A stretch of 64,000 bases of DNA from Abyssibius alkaniclasticus (GCF_020447305.1 NZ_CP095732.1:1892501-1956500), one strand, 5' to 3'. Shown: positions 27,754-36,785, counted from the first letter of the stretch. Notes: generated from the letters alone by a model not told the origin. Numbers and translations: made by a program.

Positions 27754-29658
27754 TTAAAGCGCGCCGGCTGCCTGCAATGCGGCGGCCTTTTCAGCATCCC
27801 ACCACCATGTGCCGGCCGGGTTGAGCGCGTAAGGCGAAAGCGCCTGGTCGGGCATACCGAACGTATCCCAGAAGGCGACGGTATGCACATCCTTATACCA
27901 TTGCGGCACCCAGATATGCATGGCGCGCAAGGCCCGGTCCAGCGCGCGGGTGATCAGGTTCAACTCGTCGCGGGTTTTCGCATTGGGCAGCATTTCAACC
28001 AGCGCATCAATGGCCGGGTTGGCCAGGCCTGTCGTGTTGCGGGTTTCGCCGGTGGCATTGTCGGAATGGTAGGTCTGCGCCGTGCCCAGACCCGGTGTCA
28101 GGCTGTTGGCAAACGTGTCGATCACGATGTCAAAGTCGCGGTTGCGGCTGCGCTCCACGAATTGCGCCGTATCGACACGGCGCATTGTGGCCACCACACC
28201 CAGGCGTTCGAGATTCTCGATATAGGGGTTGATGATCCGGTCAAACAGCGGCGAATAGTTGAGGAATTCAGCCTCCAGCACCACACCATCGGCATTGCGC
28301 CGCTTGCCATCGCTGCCCACGGTCCAGCCCGCCTCGTCCAGCAGGCGGCCGGCGGCGCGCAGCACCGCGCGGTCGGCCTGGTTGTCGCTGGAAACAGGCG
28401 GCGAATAGGCCGGTTCGCTAAAGACTTCGGGCGGCAGATCGGCGGCCAGCGGTTCCAGAATCGCGCGTTCGTCATCGGGAATGTCGCCCTGGGCTTCCAG
28501 AACCGAGTTTTCCCAGAAGGAATCGACCCTTTTGTAAAGCCCGTAAAACAGCGTGCGGTTCGACCATTCAAAGTTGAAGGCCATGCCAATCGCCTGACGC
28601 ACGCGCGGGTCGGCGAATTGCGGCCGGTAAAGGTTGAAGGCAAAGCCCTGCGCCTGGCCGATATCGCCATCGGGCAGTTCGGTTTTGATCACCCAGCCAT
28701 TTGTAAGGGCCGGGAAATCATAGTCATTGGCCCAGGCGGCCGAGGAGTTTTCCGAACGGAACAGATATTCCCCCGCCTTGAAGCCCTCGAAGGCCGCTGT
28801 CGGGTCGGAATAATACTGGTAGCGGATCACATCAAAATTGTTCTGCCCGGCATTGATGGGCAGATCCGCCCCCCAATAATTCGGGTTACGGCGATACTGG
28901 ATCCAGCGGCCCGTATCCATATCGTCAAACATATAGGCGCCGGTGCCGATATAGGGCTCCAGCGTGGTGTCGGTCAGCTCGCGGTCTTCAAACTGCGAGG
29001 CTTTCAGCACGGGCGTCGCAGCGGCTTGCTGAATCCAGTCGGTCGTTTCACTCGGCTCGGCAAAATAGAATTTCACGCGCCGGTCATCCAGCGCCTCGAC
29101 ATTCGGAATGCCGGCCTTTACCGCAGCGGCGAAATCCGGAATGCCCTGCGTGACAAACAGGTTATGCGAGAAGACCACATCGGCGGCGGTCACCGGCGTG
29201 CCATCGGAAAACCGGATCCCCTCGCGCAGCGTGAAAATCGCCCAAGAATGGTCGGCCGGGTATTCAACCGTTTCCGCCAGCAGGCCATATACCGTGTCCG
29301 GTTCATCCTGTGTGCCGGTCATCAGCCGTTCAATCATGATATTCGCGCCCGAGGCGGCAACACCGTTCACCGAATAGGGGTTGAGCGTGTCAAAAGATCC
29401 ATAGGCCCAGGTTGAAAACGTGCCGCCCTTGGGGGCATCGGGGTTTACATAGTCGAAATTCTCAAAATCGGCCGGATAGCGGATGTCGCCAAATTTGGAA
29501 ATTGCATGGGCGATGGTGGTGTCTTGCGCGCGGGCCGTGCCGAACAGCGCCAACATTGCCAGCAGCAGCGCCATCAGCGGCAGTGCAAGCCGGTGCATTG
29601 GTGCCGGTCGGGCAATGGCTTTGGCTTTGACAGGGTTTTGCGCATTCGGACCAGACAT
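27754..29658 (-). CDS. yejA: Peptide ABC importer, substrate-binding protein YejA
   Basis: The 634-residue periplasmic binding protein captures peptides and delivers them to YejBE; in other bacteria the system takes up microcin C and helps resist antimicrobial peptides. A cleavable signal with the hydrophobic stretch LALPLMALLLAMLALFG ends near ARAQ. The mature part starts TIAHAISKFGDIRYPADF and contains PDAPKGGTFSTWAYGSFDTLNPY, the SBP family 5 signature. GGAGG lies seven bases before the ATG at 29658, which I prefer over another ATG six bases further upstream (29664); the frame stays open to 29793. It is the first gene of yejABEF. Confidence 0.93.
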   Translation of the reverse strand: MSGPNAQNPVKAKAIARPAPMHRLALPLMALLLAMLALFGTARAQDTTIAHAISKFGDIRYPADFENFDYVNPDAPKGGTFSTWAYGSFDTLNPYSVNGVAASGANIMIERLMTGTQDEPDTVYGLLAETVEYPADHSWAIFTLREGIRFSDGTPVTAADVVFSHNLFVTQGIPDFAAAVKAGIPNVEALDDRRVKFYFAEPSETTDWIQQAAATPVLKASQFEDRELTDTTLEPYIGTGAYMFDDMDTGRWIQYRRNPNYWGADLPINAGQNNFDVIRYQYYSDPTAAFEGFKAGEYLFRSENSSAAWANDYDFPALTNGWVIKTELPDGDIGQAQGFAFNLYRPQFADPRVRQAIGMAFNFEWSNRTLFYGLYKRVDSFWENSVLEAQGDIPDDERAILEPLAADLPPEVFSEPAYSPPVSSDNQADRAVLRAAGRLLDEAGWTVGSDGKRRNADGVVLEAEFLNYSPLFDRIINPYIENLERLGVVATMRRVDTAQFVERSRNRDFDIVIDTFANSLTPGLGTAQTYHSDNATGETRNTTGLANPAIDALVEMLPNAKTRDELNLITRALDRALRAMHIWVPQWYKDVHTVAFWDTFGMPDQALSPYALNPAGTWWWDAEKAAALQAAGAL

Positions 29659-29793
29659 CGGCATACCTCCAGGCTGCGGGCGCTTACGGCCCTTTTGCCC
29701 CAATGCTAACGAGGCGGGCAGGGGCGGGCAATACGCGAATATGTGAAGCCCGCGTGATACGCGCAAATTCTGGCGCACAAAAAAGTGAGGCAC

Positions 29794-29822
29794 AAAAAAA
29801 CCGCCCCCGGGGGCGGCTTTTC
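29794..29822 (-). terminator. Rho-independent terminator after the cytochrome c gene
   Basis: On the minus strand a perfect GC-rich stem, GCCGCCC paired with GGGCGG around CCGG, is followed directly by seven Ts. It begins 20 bp after the cytochrome c stop codon and separates it from yejA. Confidence 0.9.
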
Positions 29823-29841
29823 AGCAGATCATGCGCACCTT

Positions 29842-30354
29842 TTACTGCAAGGTTGCAAGATAGGCGATCAGGTTGGCCCGGTCTTCCGGCTTGGGCAGCC
29901 CGCTAAAGCGCATCGCCGTGCCGGGAACCGCATCGGACGGGCGGGTCAGGAATGTGTTCAGATGTTCCGGCGTCCAGGGTTCGGTTACGGCCAGCATCGC
30001 ATCGGAATAGTTGCTAAAGCCCGGTTCAGAGCCCGGCGCGCGCCCAACGATGCCAAACAAAGTGGGGCCAACGGCATTGTTCCCCGGGTCGACCTTGTGG
30101 CAGGTGGCGCATTTCGCAAAGACACGCTCACCCAGGGCCGCATCGGCGCTGGCATAAATTTCGGCAAAGGGCACTTCCACGACCGCGGCAACCGGCGCGC
30201 TGCTGTCGGGCACGGCAATGGAATAGGCCTGCTCTGCATGGTCTTCGCCCTCGGCACCCACAAAAATAATATCGCCGCCCCATTTGACCAACAGCAGAAC
30301 CAGCAGCGATCCGCAGACCCCACCGACGATCTTGGTAACTCTCATTGTGTCCAT
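29842..30354 (-). CDS. cycM: Membrane-anchored cytochrome c (CycM / c552 type)
   Basis: The protein carries electrons between the bc1 complex and terminal oxidases at the periplasmic face. The 170-residue sequence has an uncleaved N-terminal anchor at about residues 8-32, a linker, and a class I cytochrome domain with heme site CATCH (Cys82, Cys85, His86) and axial Met148 in PGTAMRF. This resembles Paracoccus CycM. AAGGA precedes the ATG at 30354. Its heme attachment would need the Ccm proteins encoded at 39.5-42.2 kb. It is divergent from pheA. Confidence 0.9.
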   Translation of the reverse strand: MDTMRVTKIVGGVCGSLLVLLLVKWGGDIIFVGAEGEDHAEQAYSIAVPDSSAPVAAVVEVPFAEIYASADAALGERVFAKCATCHKVDPGNNAVGPTLFGIVGRAPGSEPGFSNYSDAMLAVTEPWTPEHLNTFLTRPSDAVPGTAMRFSGLPKPEDRANLIAYLATLQ

Positions 30355-30504
30355 GCTGGCAATTCCTTGTCTGTATGTGCGCTGTCCGGGGCACCACCCA
30401 CTCAAAACTCTGGCTTCTTCTAGCCGCTTCACATAGATGTGCGCAAGACACTCTAAATGCGACTTATCGACCGCATAGCAGCCATAAAGCACCGGGGGCA
30501 AGCA

Positions 30505-31341
30505 ATGAAAATCTCTTTTCAAGGCGAATTGGGGGCATATTCGCACCAGGCTTGCGTTGAATCCTACCCGAATGCCGAGGTGATTGCCTGCAATTCATTC
30601 GAGGGCGCCATTGCCGCCGTCAAGGAAGGCCGCGCCGATCTGGCCATGCTGCCGGTTGAAAATTCGACCTATGGGCGCGTCGCCGATATCCACCATTTGC
30701 TGCCCGAAAGCGGCTTGCACATTATTGGCGAGCATTTCGTGCGCGTGCATATCAACCTGCTTGGCGTGCCGGGGGCAAAACTGGCCGATGTGCGCCAGGC
30801 CCAAAGCCATGTGGTGCTGCTTGGTCAGGTGCGCAGCTTTCTGGCCGAACACGCCATCCGCCCGCTTATCGGCGCCGATACCGCCGGTTCGGCCAAGCAT
30901 GTGGCCGATGCGAATGACCCGGCACTTGCCGCACTTGCCTCGCCGCTGGCCGGCGAGATTTACGGGCTTGTGCCGCTGGCCGAACATATCGAGGACCAGT
31001 CCAACAACACCACGCGCTTTCTGGTCACGGCACCCGAGCCGCAAAAAGCCTCGCCCGGCGATGACAATATGACAACGATCGTCTTTCAGGTGCGCAACAT
31101 TCCGGCCGCCCTGTATAAGGCGATGGGCGGGTTTGCCACCAATGGTGTGAATATGGTGAAGCTTGAAAGCTACATGCTGAACGGCAGTTTCACCGCCACG
31201 CAGTTCTATGCCGATATCGAGGGCCACCCCGATGATGCGCCGGTTGCCCGCGCGCTGGAAGAGCTGCGCTATTTCACCAATTCACTTTCGATTCTCGGCA
31301 CTTACAAGGCGCATTCATTGCGCAAGCTGGTGCAAATCTAG
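30505..31341 (+). CDS. pheA: Prephenate dehydratase
   Basis: The enzyme converts prephenate to phenylpyruvate for phenylalanine synthesis. The 278-residue protein begins MKISFQGELGAYSHQAC and has the catalytic domain to about residue 180, with LPVENSTYGRV and the active-site NNTTRFLV near 168-175, followed by an ACT domain (FQVRNIPAALYKAMGGFATNGVNM) that should bind phenylalanine for feedback inhibition. It is monofunctional, without a chorismate mutase domain. A GGGGG stretch precedes the ATG. Confidence 0.95.
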   Translation: MKISFQGELGAYSHQACVESYPNAEVIACNSFEGAIAAVKEGRADLAMLPVENSTYGRVADIHHLLPESGLHIIGEHFVRVHINLLGVPGAKLADVRQAQSHVVLLGQVRSFLAEHAIRPLIGADTAGSAKHVADANDPALAALASPLAGEIYGLVPLAEHIEDQSNNTTRFLVTAPEPQKASPGDDNMTTIVFQVRNIPAALYKAMGGFATNGVNMVKLESYMLNGSFTATQFYADIEGHPDDAPVARALEELRYFTNSLSILGTYKAHSLRKLVQI

Positions 31342-31410
31342 GCGCTTGGCTTGCGGCGCGCCTGTTTGCTGCCTATGTCATGTGGCGGTTCAACAGTCAT
31401 AGGATTGCCA

Positions 31411-32034
31411 ATGAGCAGCGCAACGTTCTGGAACAGGGCCGCCCCGCGCTATGCCGCCATGAAAATCTCTGACCCCGAGATCTATGCGCGCAAGCTGGCA
31501 GAAACGCAGGCGCTTCTGCGCCCCGACATGCATATGGTTGAATTTGGCTGCGGCACCGGCGGCACGGCCATTGCCCATGCCCCGCATGTGGCGCATGTGC
31601 AGGCGGTGGACCTGTCCCAGGCCATGCTTGACCTTGCCGCCGACAAGGTTGCGCAGGCGGGGGTGAAGAACGTCACGCTGGAATGCGCGGCCATCGAAAC
31701 CGCCAATGTGGCCCCGGAAAGCGCCGATATCGTGCTGGCGATGAGCCTGTTGCACCTGTTGCCCGATCATAACGCGGCCCTGGCGCGCATTTTCACCATG
31801 CTCAGGCCCGGCGGCTATTTCGTGTCATCCACCGCCTGTATCAGCAAATGGAACCTGCCGATTCGCACGGCGATTCCGCTGATGCGCCTGTTCGGCAAAG
31901 CGCCGCTTGTGCGCTATTTCTCGCCCGAATCCCTGCTGAATGACATGCGGCGCGCCGGGTTTGAAGACCATAGCCACTGGCAGCCGGGGCGCGGCAAGGC
32001 GATGTTCGCGATCATGCGCAAACCAGCACGCTAG
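31411..32034 (+). CDS. Class I SAM-dependent methyltransferase
   Basis: The 207-residue protein has the Rossmann-type SAM site: motif I HMVEFGCGTGGTAIAHA near residue 40, an acidic motif VQAVDLSQAML and the post-motif LLHLLPDHNAALARIFTMLRPGG. The opening SSATFWNRAAPRYAAMKISD is common in small alphaproteobacterial methyltransferases related to the UbiE/Erg6 group. No substrate can be named. AGGA precedes the ATG. It ends with a four-base convergent overlap with the kinase gene. Confidence 0.8.
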   Translation: MSSATFWNRAAPRYAAMKISDPEIYARKLAETQALLRPDMHMVEFGCGTGGTAIAHAPHVAHVQAVDLSQAMLDLAADKVAQAGVKNVTLECAAIETANVAPESADIVLAMSLLHLLPDHNAALARIFTMLRPGGYFVSSTACISKWNLPIRTAIPLMRLFGKAPLVRYFSPESLLNDMRRAGFEDHSHWQPGRGKAMFAIMRKPAR

Positions 32035-32927
32035 GGCGTGGCAAAGGCGGCCAGATAGTTGTCGATCATGATGGCCAGCACCGTGGGGCAGGGGCTGGCC
32101 CCCACATCCAGACGGCGGCGCAGCAATTGTTCGCCAATGAAGAAGTGCAGAATCGGCCGCGCTTCGGGGCCTGCATCCAGCGCGGCGCACAGGGTTGCCT
32201 CATCCTGCTGGCCAATGCCGCAGACAAGCGCGCCTTGTGGTGTTTTGAAGGTCAGCCAGACAAGAAATGTTGCCACTTCGCGCAGCAAGGGCAGGGTAAA
32301 ACTGCCCTGAATGTCTATGCCGCACACCGTTTCGCCCTGCACAAGCAGATTGTCTGGCACAAAATCGCCATGCAAGCCGCCGCGCTGAAAGGCAAGGCCG
32401 CGCACATGCGCCATCTGGGCGCGCAGCGCGCCGTGCAAACGCGCGGCCTCGGCGGGCAGGGCGGCAAGATCATGCCCTTTTACCGCGCGGTCGATCCAGC
32501 CCATCGGATAGAAATGCGGGGCCGTATCCTGCCCTTCGCAAAAGGCCAGCAACCATTCTGCGGCCAAACCCAGCAGGCGGTTGCGCTCGGGCAGGGCGGG
32601 TTCCGCGGCGAAAAGCGCGCTCATCGGGGTGCCGCTTTGCCGTGCCATCACCACAAGCCCGTGTTCAGGCGCGGCCCAAAGCAGGCTTGGCACGGAAAAT
32701 GCGGGGTCGGTCATGCGTTCAGCCGCCGCGCTCAATGCCTTGGCGGCATTTGCAGCGCGTGTGCTGGCACTTTCACCCGCATAGGATTTGATGATTGCCG
32801 CAGCGCCGTCAAACCGTGCAGCAAACACCGATTGCCCGCGCCGCGCGGTCAGCCCGCGTTCCAGCACAAGCCCGCCGGGCAGGGCGCCACTGGCCAAGAG
32901 CGCCGCAATGCGCGCCTGTTCAGACAC
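32031..32927 (-). CDS. Aminoglycoside-phosphotransferase-family kinase
   Basis: The 298-residue protein has the APH/choline-kinase catalytic core: HGDFVPDNLL supplies the catalytic Asp and Asn, and CGIDIQGS carries the magnesium-binding Asp. An N-terminal lobe with AAIIKSYA offers the ATP-site lysine. Such kinases act on small hydroxylated molecules; nothing shows antibiotic resistance. No ATG fits the start. I chose GTG at 32927, which overlaps the stop of the preceding secreted-protein gene by eight bases, implying translation coupling; a TTG at 32951 is possible. It ends the chain of three small secreted-protein genes. Confidence 0.75.
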   Translation of the reverse strand: MSEQARIAALLASGALPGGLVLERGLTARRGQSVFAARFDGAAAIIKSYAGESASTRAANAAKALSAAAERMTDPAFSVPSLLWAAPEHGLVVMARQSGTPMSALFAAEPALPERNRLLGLAAEWLLAFCEGQDTAPHFYPMGWIDRAVKGHDLAALPAEAARLHGALRAQMAHVRGLAFQRGGLHGDFVPDNLLVQGETVCGIDIQGSFTLPLLREVATFLVWLTFKTPQGALVCGIGQQDEATLCAALDAGPEARPILHFFIGEQLLRRRLDVGASPCPTVLAIMIDNYLAAFATP

Positions 32928-33333
32928 CCAGTAGCGGCCCGGTGCAGGCAATGGGCAGGGGGGTGCGGCGAATCAATTCCAGCACCAAAGGCGGCACGGC
33001 CGGGTCATCGGGCAACCGAGTGCTTTCGATCATCACGCGGCCATCGTCGGTTCTGGACATTGTCCAGCAATCCGGCTCGGGGTCATTATCATAGACAAAG
33101 CACATTTGCGGCCCCGCCGCATACCAGCTTCCGCGCAGACAATTGCCATCGCGGTCTTGCCAGATCACCGTCTGATCTTCGAAATATTGCTCCGCACCGT
33201 AATGATACCCGTTTTCCGAATACCAATAGGTTTGTCCTTCGGCAGCGGCGCCAAATTCATCGGGCATGATCGCGGTTTGCGCCTGCACGGCCCCGGCACA
33301 AAACAGCGCGGCCATAAAAACAGCCCACCTCAT
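32920..33333 (-). CDS. Small secreted Cys-motif protein, paralog A
   Basis: I do not recognise a named family. The 137-residue protein has a cleavable signal (MRWAVFMAALFCAGAVQAQ) and a mature part with EGQTYWYSENG, YFEDQTVIW, then four cysteines: NCLRGSW, MCFVYDN, DCWT and IACTG. The spacing C-x12-C-x10-C-x40-C matches the two upstream genes closely, so the three are tandem paralogs. The cysteines probably form two disulfides in the periplasm. Its ATG overlaps the stop of paralog B as ATGA. Confidence 0.8.
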   Translation of the reverse strand: MRWAVFMAALFCAGAVQAQTAIMPDEFGAAAEGQTYWYSENGYHYGAEQYFEDQTVIWQDRDGNCLRGSWYAAGPQMCFVYDNDPEPDCWTMSRTDDGRVMIESTRLPDDPAVPPLVLELIRRTPLPIACTGPLLGV

Positions 33334-33809
33334 CGGGCCACCGGCAGCAGGGGCTGCGTGGGGCTTTGCGGCAGGCTGCTCAACAGCTCGTCGCCGCATT
33401 GCACAACCGTGCGCCGCACATCGGCCACGAACTGAATTTCAATACCGTCGCTTTCATCCAGCCCGTTGATATAGACACCCTCCTGCAACCGATGATGGGT
33501 AAAGCAGCTTGGCGCCGCCCCTTCCCATTCAAAGCAGAAGGCGGGGCCATCCATATACCAAATGCCGTTCAGGCAAATGCCGTTATTCACGGCAATCACC
33601 ACGCGGTTTGTGCCGGTCACATAAAACTCGCGCGCGAAAAATTCGTTGTCTATTGTGTAGGTTACAGTGCGGCCTTCAACCATTTCACGCCATTCGCTTT
33701 CGCTCAGCATCGGGGCGGATGTAACGCGGCTTTGCAGCGCGGCCAGGTCCGACCAGTCTTCGGCCCATGCACTGCCGGCCAGAAGTATCAGCGGCAAAAC
33801 CAGCCTCAT
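33330..33809 (-). CDS. Small secreted Cys-motif protein, paralog B
   Basis: The 159-residue protein has a signal peptide (MRLVLPLILLAGSAWAE) and then the same pattern as its neighbours: EGRTVTYTIDN, REFYVTGTNRVVIAV and cysteines spaced C-x12-C-x9-C-x35-C (ICLNGIW, FCFEWEG, SCFTHH, QCGDEL). It carries a short Pro-rich tail that the others lack. ATGA overlaps on both sides link it to paralogs A and C, so all three are made from one message. Function unknown; a secreted scaffold or ligand-binding role is only a guess. Confidence 0.8.
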   Translation of the reverse strand: MRLVLPLILLAGSAWAEDWSDLAALQSRVTSAPMLSESEWREMVEGRTVTYTIDNEFFAREFYVTGTNRVVIAVNNGICLNGIWYMDGPAFCFEWEGAAPSCFTHHRLQEGVYINGLDESDGIEIQFVADVRRTVVQCGDELLSSLPQSPTQPLLPVAR

Positions 33810-34267
33810 TGCGCCGGCTCGTAGCTGACCATGCCCAATGTGCAGCTTATGGGCGTTTCGCTGAATTGCGAGATCGGCTCGAATCCGCCAAGCGGCAGCC
33901 CATCCTCGAACAGTTGCGAAATGATCACCCCGTCATGTTCAACCCAGCCTGAACAGACCGAGCCACCATTATCCCAGTCAAAGCAGATCAGCTCGCCTTC
34001 GGGGCGCCAGATGCCGGTCTGGCATTCGTTTTCGGGGGCGCCGACATAGCGCAAGATCACCGCATTCGTGCCGGGCGGATAATATTCGACATAGACATCC
34101 TGAAACCCGTTGGAATAGGTCATCGCGCGGCCTTCCGTCATGGCGCCAAACGCCTCGGGGCCGATGGGAATGCCCTTGTCATAGCGATCGGCCCAAATCT
34201 CCTGGCTCTGGGCTTGCAGGCCAAGCGGCGCAAACAGGGCCAGCGCGGCCATCATCGGTTTTATCAT
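33806..34267 (-). CDS. Small secreted Cys-motif protein, paralog C
   Basis: The first gene of the chain encodes 153 residues with a signal peptide (MIKPMMAALALFAPLGLQAQ), then EGRAMTYSNGF, VEYYPPGTNAVI and cysteines spaced C-x12-C-x9-C-x36-C (ECQTGIW, ICFDWDN, VCSGW, ISCTLG). I chose ATG 34267 because the upstream ATG at 34291 would place a glutamate in front of the signal core. The promoter should lie in the 166-bp gap shared with the divergent NuoE-NuoF fusion gene; no clear boxes are seen. Confidence 0.78.
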   Translation of the reverse strand: MIKPMMAALALFAPLGLQAQSQEIWADRYDKGIPIGPEAFGAMTEGRAMTYSNGFQDVYVEYYPPGTNAVILRYVGAPENECQTGIWRPEGELICFDWDNGGSVCSGWVEHDGVIISQLFEDGLPLGGFEPISQFSETPISCTLGMVSYEPAQ

Positions 34268-34433
34268 CAAACTGCTTTCAAAAAGAATCATCTCACCCGG
34301 TCGAATCTAATACCTGACAGGATAAAAACAATGCGGGCGGTTTAGGCTTCAATTCGTCGCATTTTACCTTTGCGCCGCGATTGTGCCTGTTAAGGTGGCC
34401 GCGCAACCGGAAAGCAGCGGCGCAAGAGGGATT

Positions 34434-36119
34434 ATGGCATTGGACGAACGTAAAGGCGTGTGGAAAAAGGCGCCAGGCAAGGGGCGGCACACCCCCAAGG
34501 GCCGCCAGCTCGATGATGCGGCGCATGAAAATATCCGCGCCCTGCTGGGCGAACGCCCGCGCCAGCGCGATATGCTGATCGAGTATCTGCACCTCGTTCA
34601 AGATGAATATGGGCATATTTCCGCCGCCCATCTGCGCGCCTTGGCCGAGGAAATGCGCCTTGCGCAGGCCGAGGTTTACGAAGTGGCCACGTTTTATGCG
34701 CATTTCGATGTGGTGAAAGAGGGGCAAACGCCGCCCCCCGCGCTGACCATCCGCGTATGCGATTCGCTGTCATGCGAACTTGCGGGCGCGCAGGCGCTAA
34801 AAGCCGCGCTGGAATCCGGGCTTGATGCCAGCGCCGTGCGCGTGCTGCGTGCGCCCTGCATGGGGCGCTGCGATACGGCGCCTGTGCTGGAAATCGGCCA
34901 TAACCATATCGACCATGCCACGCCCGAAAAGGTGGCTGCGGCGATTGCGGCGGATGATACCCACGCCCATATTCCGCCCTATCAGCCCTTTGCCGATTAT
35001 GCCGATCAGGGCGGCTATGCCGTGCTGCGCGATTTGCGCGCCAGCGGCAATGTCGATGAAATCCAGCAAACCCTGCTTGATGCCGGCTTACGCGGCCTTG
35101 GCGGTGCGGGCTTTCCTTCGGGCAGGAAATGGAGCTTTGTGCGCGGTGCCGCCGCCCCGCGCTATATGGCCGTAAATGGCGATGAGGGCGAGCCGGGCAC
35201 CTTCAAGGATCGCTTTTACCTCGAACGCCAACCGCATGTTTTTCTTGAAGGAATGCTGATAGCCGCCTGGGCGGTCGACGCGGCGAAGGTCTTCATCTAT
35301 ATGCGCGATGAATACCCCGCCGTGCTGGAAATTCTGCGCCGCGAGATTGCCGCTTTGGAAGTGGCGGGCATTGTCAAACCCGGCTATATCGACCTTCGGC
35401 GCGGGGCTGGCGCCTATATCTGCGGCGAAGAATCCGCGATGATCGAAAGCATTGAAGGCAAGCGCGGACTGCCGCGCCACCGCCCGCCCTATGTGGCACA
35501 GGTCGGCATTTTCAACCGGCCCACACTGGTGCATAACGTCGAAACCCTGCACTGGGTGGCGCGGATCTGCCGTGAAGGTGCGCAGGTGCTGAACGCCACC
35601 GAAAAGAATGGCCGCAAGGGTTTGCGCAGCTATTCGGTTTCAGGCCGGGTGCAAAAGCCCGGTGTGCATCTTCTGCCCGCGGGCTCGACCATCACCGATA
35701 TCATTGCGGCCGCGGGTGGAATGCTGGCGGGCCATCGCTTCAAGGCCTATCAGCCCGGCGGGCCATCTTCGGGCCTTTTGCCGGCAAGCATGGCCGACAT
35801 CCCGCTCGATTTTGACACGCTGCAACCGCATGGCAGCTTCATCGGCTCGGCGGCGGTGGTTGTGCTGTCGGATCAGGACTCTGCCAAGGCCGCCGCGCTG
35901 AACATGCTGCGGTTTTTTGAAGATGAGAGCTGCGGGCAATGCACCCCCTGCCGCGTGGGTTGCGAAAAGGCCGTGAAGCTGATGCAGGCCGATACATGGG
36001 ACCAGCCCTTGCTGGAAGAGCTTTGCACCGCAATGGCCGATGCCAGCATTTGCGGCCTTGGCCAGGCCGCGCCCAACCCCATTCGCCTGACCATGCAGCA
36101 TTTCCCTGACGAGATTTAG
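34434..36119 (+). CDS. NuoE-NuoF fusion, NAD-linked (formate) dehydrogenase diaphorase subunit
   Basis: The 561-residue protein moves electrons between NAD(H) and iron-sulfur clusters. Residues 30-170 are NuoE-like with a 2Fe-2S site (Cys109, Cys114, Cys142, Cys146). The rest is NuoF-like: GLRGLGGAGFPSGRKW for FMN, NGDEGEPGTFKDR, the NADH site GAGAYICGEES and the 4Fe-4S motif CGQCTPCRVGC. This is the layout of the fused beta/gamma subunit of soluble NAD-dependent formate dehydrogenases. The molybdenum-containing alpha subunit normally beside it is absent here. GAGGG precedes the ATG; yhhN follows after six bases. Confidence 0.88.
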   Translation: MALDERKGVWKKAPGKGRHTPKGRQLDDAAHENIRALLGERPRQRDMLIEYLHLVQDEYGHISAAHLRALAEEMRLAQAEVYEVATFYAHFDVVKEGQTPPPALTIRVCDSLSCELAGAQALKAALESGLDASAVRVLRAPCMGRCDTAPVLEIGHNHIDHATPEKVAAAIAADDTHAHIPPYQPFADYADQGGYAVLRDLRASGNVDEIQQTLLDAGLRGLGGAGFPSGRKWSFVRGAAAPRYMAVNGDEGEPGTFKDRFYLERQPHVFLEGMLIAAWAVDAAKVFIYMRDEYPAVLEILRREIAALEVAGIVKPGYIDLRRGAGAYICGEESAMIESIEGKRGLPRHRPPYVAQVGIFNRPTLVHNVETLHWVARICREGAQVLNATEKNGRKGLRSYSVSGRVQKPGVHLLPAGSTITDIIAAAGGMLAGHRFKAYQPGGPSSGLLPASMADIPLDFDTLQPHGSFIGSAAVVVLSDQDSAKAAALNMLRFFEDESCGQCTPCRVGCEKAVKLMQADTWDQPLLEELCTAMADASICGLGQAAPNPIRLTMQHFPDEI

Positions 36120-36125
36120 CCCCGT

Positions 36126-36785
36126 ATGGATGAAACCCTGCTGCTGATCGCCCCCGCCAGCCTTGGCATGGTGCTGGCGGCCGTTTATCTGCTTGCTTTT
36201 GCGGGCCAGCCGCCGGGCTTGGCGCGCAGCCTGACCAAAACCGGCAGCGTGGCGCTGCTGTCGCTGGGCGTGGCGCTGGCGGGGGCGCCCTGGCCGCTGG
36301 TGCTTGGCCTCGCCGCCTCGGCCCTTGGCGACTACGCGCTGTCGCGCCCCGGCCCGCGCGCCTTTCTGGCAGGCATGTTGGCCTTTGCGCTGGCGCATCT
36401 GGCCTATATCCTTGCCATTCTCGGCTATGCGTGGGGCTTTGGCGCGCTTTGGCAATATGGCGCGCTCGCCGCCCTCGTCCTGCTGCTCATCAGCATGTTG
36501 CGCCAACTCTGGCCACGCGCGGGCGCGCTGCGCCTTCCCGTTGCCGCCTATGCGCTGATAATCGGCGCGATGGGCGCCGTGGCGATTGGCGGCGCCGTCA
36601 GCCTGGCGGGCATGGTGGTGCTGCTGGGCGCGGCCCTGTTCATCATCTCCGATGCGGTTCTGGCGGCGGAAACCTTCCTGCTCACCCCCGAAGCGTCGCG
36701 CGCGGCGGGAATGCCGCGCATTGTCTGGGTGCTGTATTACTCGGCCCAATTGTTGCTGGCGGTGGGTTTGGGCAACCTCGTTTAG
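36126..36785 (+). CDS. yhhN: YhhN-family membrane protein (putative lysoplasmalogenase)
   Basis: The 219-residue protein is almost entirely hydrophobic with about eight predicted spans. Family features are ALGDYALSRPGPRAFLAGMLAF split around residue 70, AHLAYI, and the C-terminal FIISDAVLAAETF with YYSAQLLLAVG. YhhN/TMEM86 proteins hydrolyse the vinyl-ether bond of lysoplasmalogens, but the substrate in bacteria that do not make plasmalogens is unclear. It starts six bases after the NuoE-NuoF fusion gene and 65 bp ahead of ftsY. Confidence 0.85.
   Translation: MDETLLLIAPASLGMVLAAVYLLAFAGQPPGLARSLTKTGSVALLSLGVALAGAPWPLVLGLAASALGDYALSRPGPRAFLAGMLAFALAHLAYILAILGYAWGFGALWQYGALAALVLLLISMLRQLWPRAGALRLPVAAYALIIGAMGAVAIGGAVSLAGMVVLLGAALFIISDAVLAAETFLLTPEASRAAGMPRIVWVLYYSAQLLLAVGLGNLV

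Noticed and set aside
26641-29415. A 924-codon plus-strand open frame opposite yejB/yejA
   Set aside because: It lies antisense to well-supported genes and its composition is Arg/His/Gln-rich, as expected for the complementary strand of GC-rich coding DNA.
32031-32927. Aminoglycoside resistance gene
   Set aside because: Only the general kinase core is present, and the genomic context (secreted paralogs, no mobile element) gives no support for antibiotic resistance.
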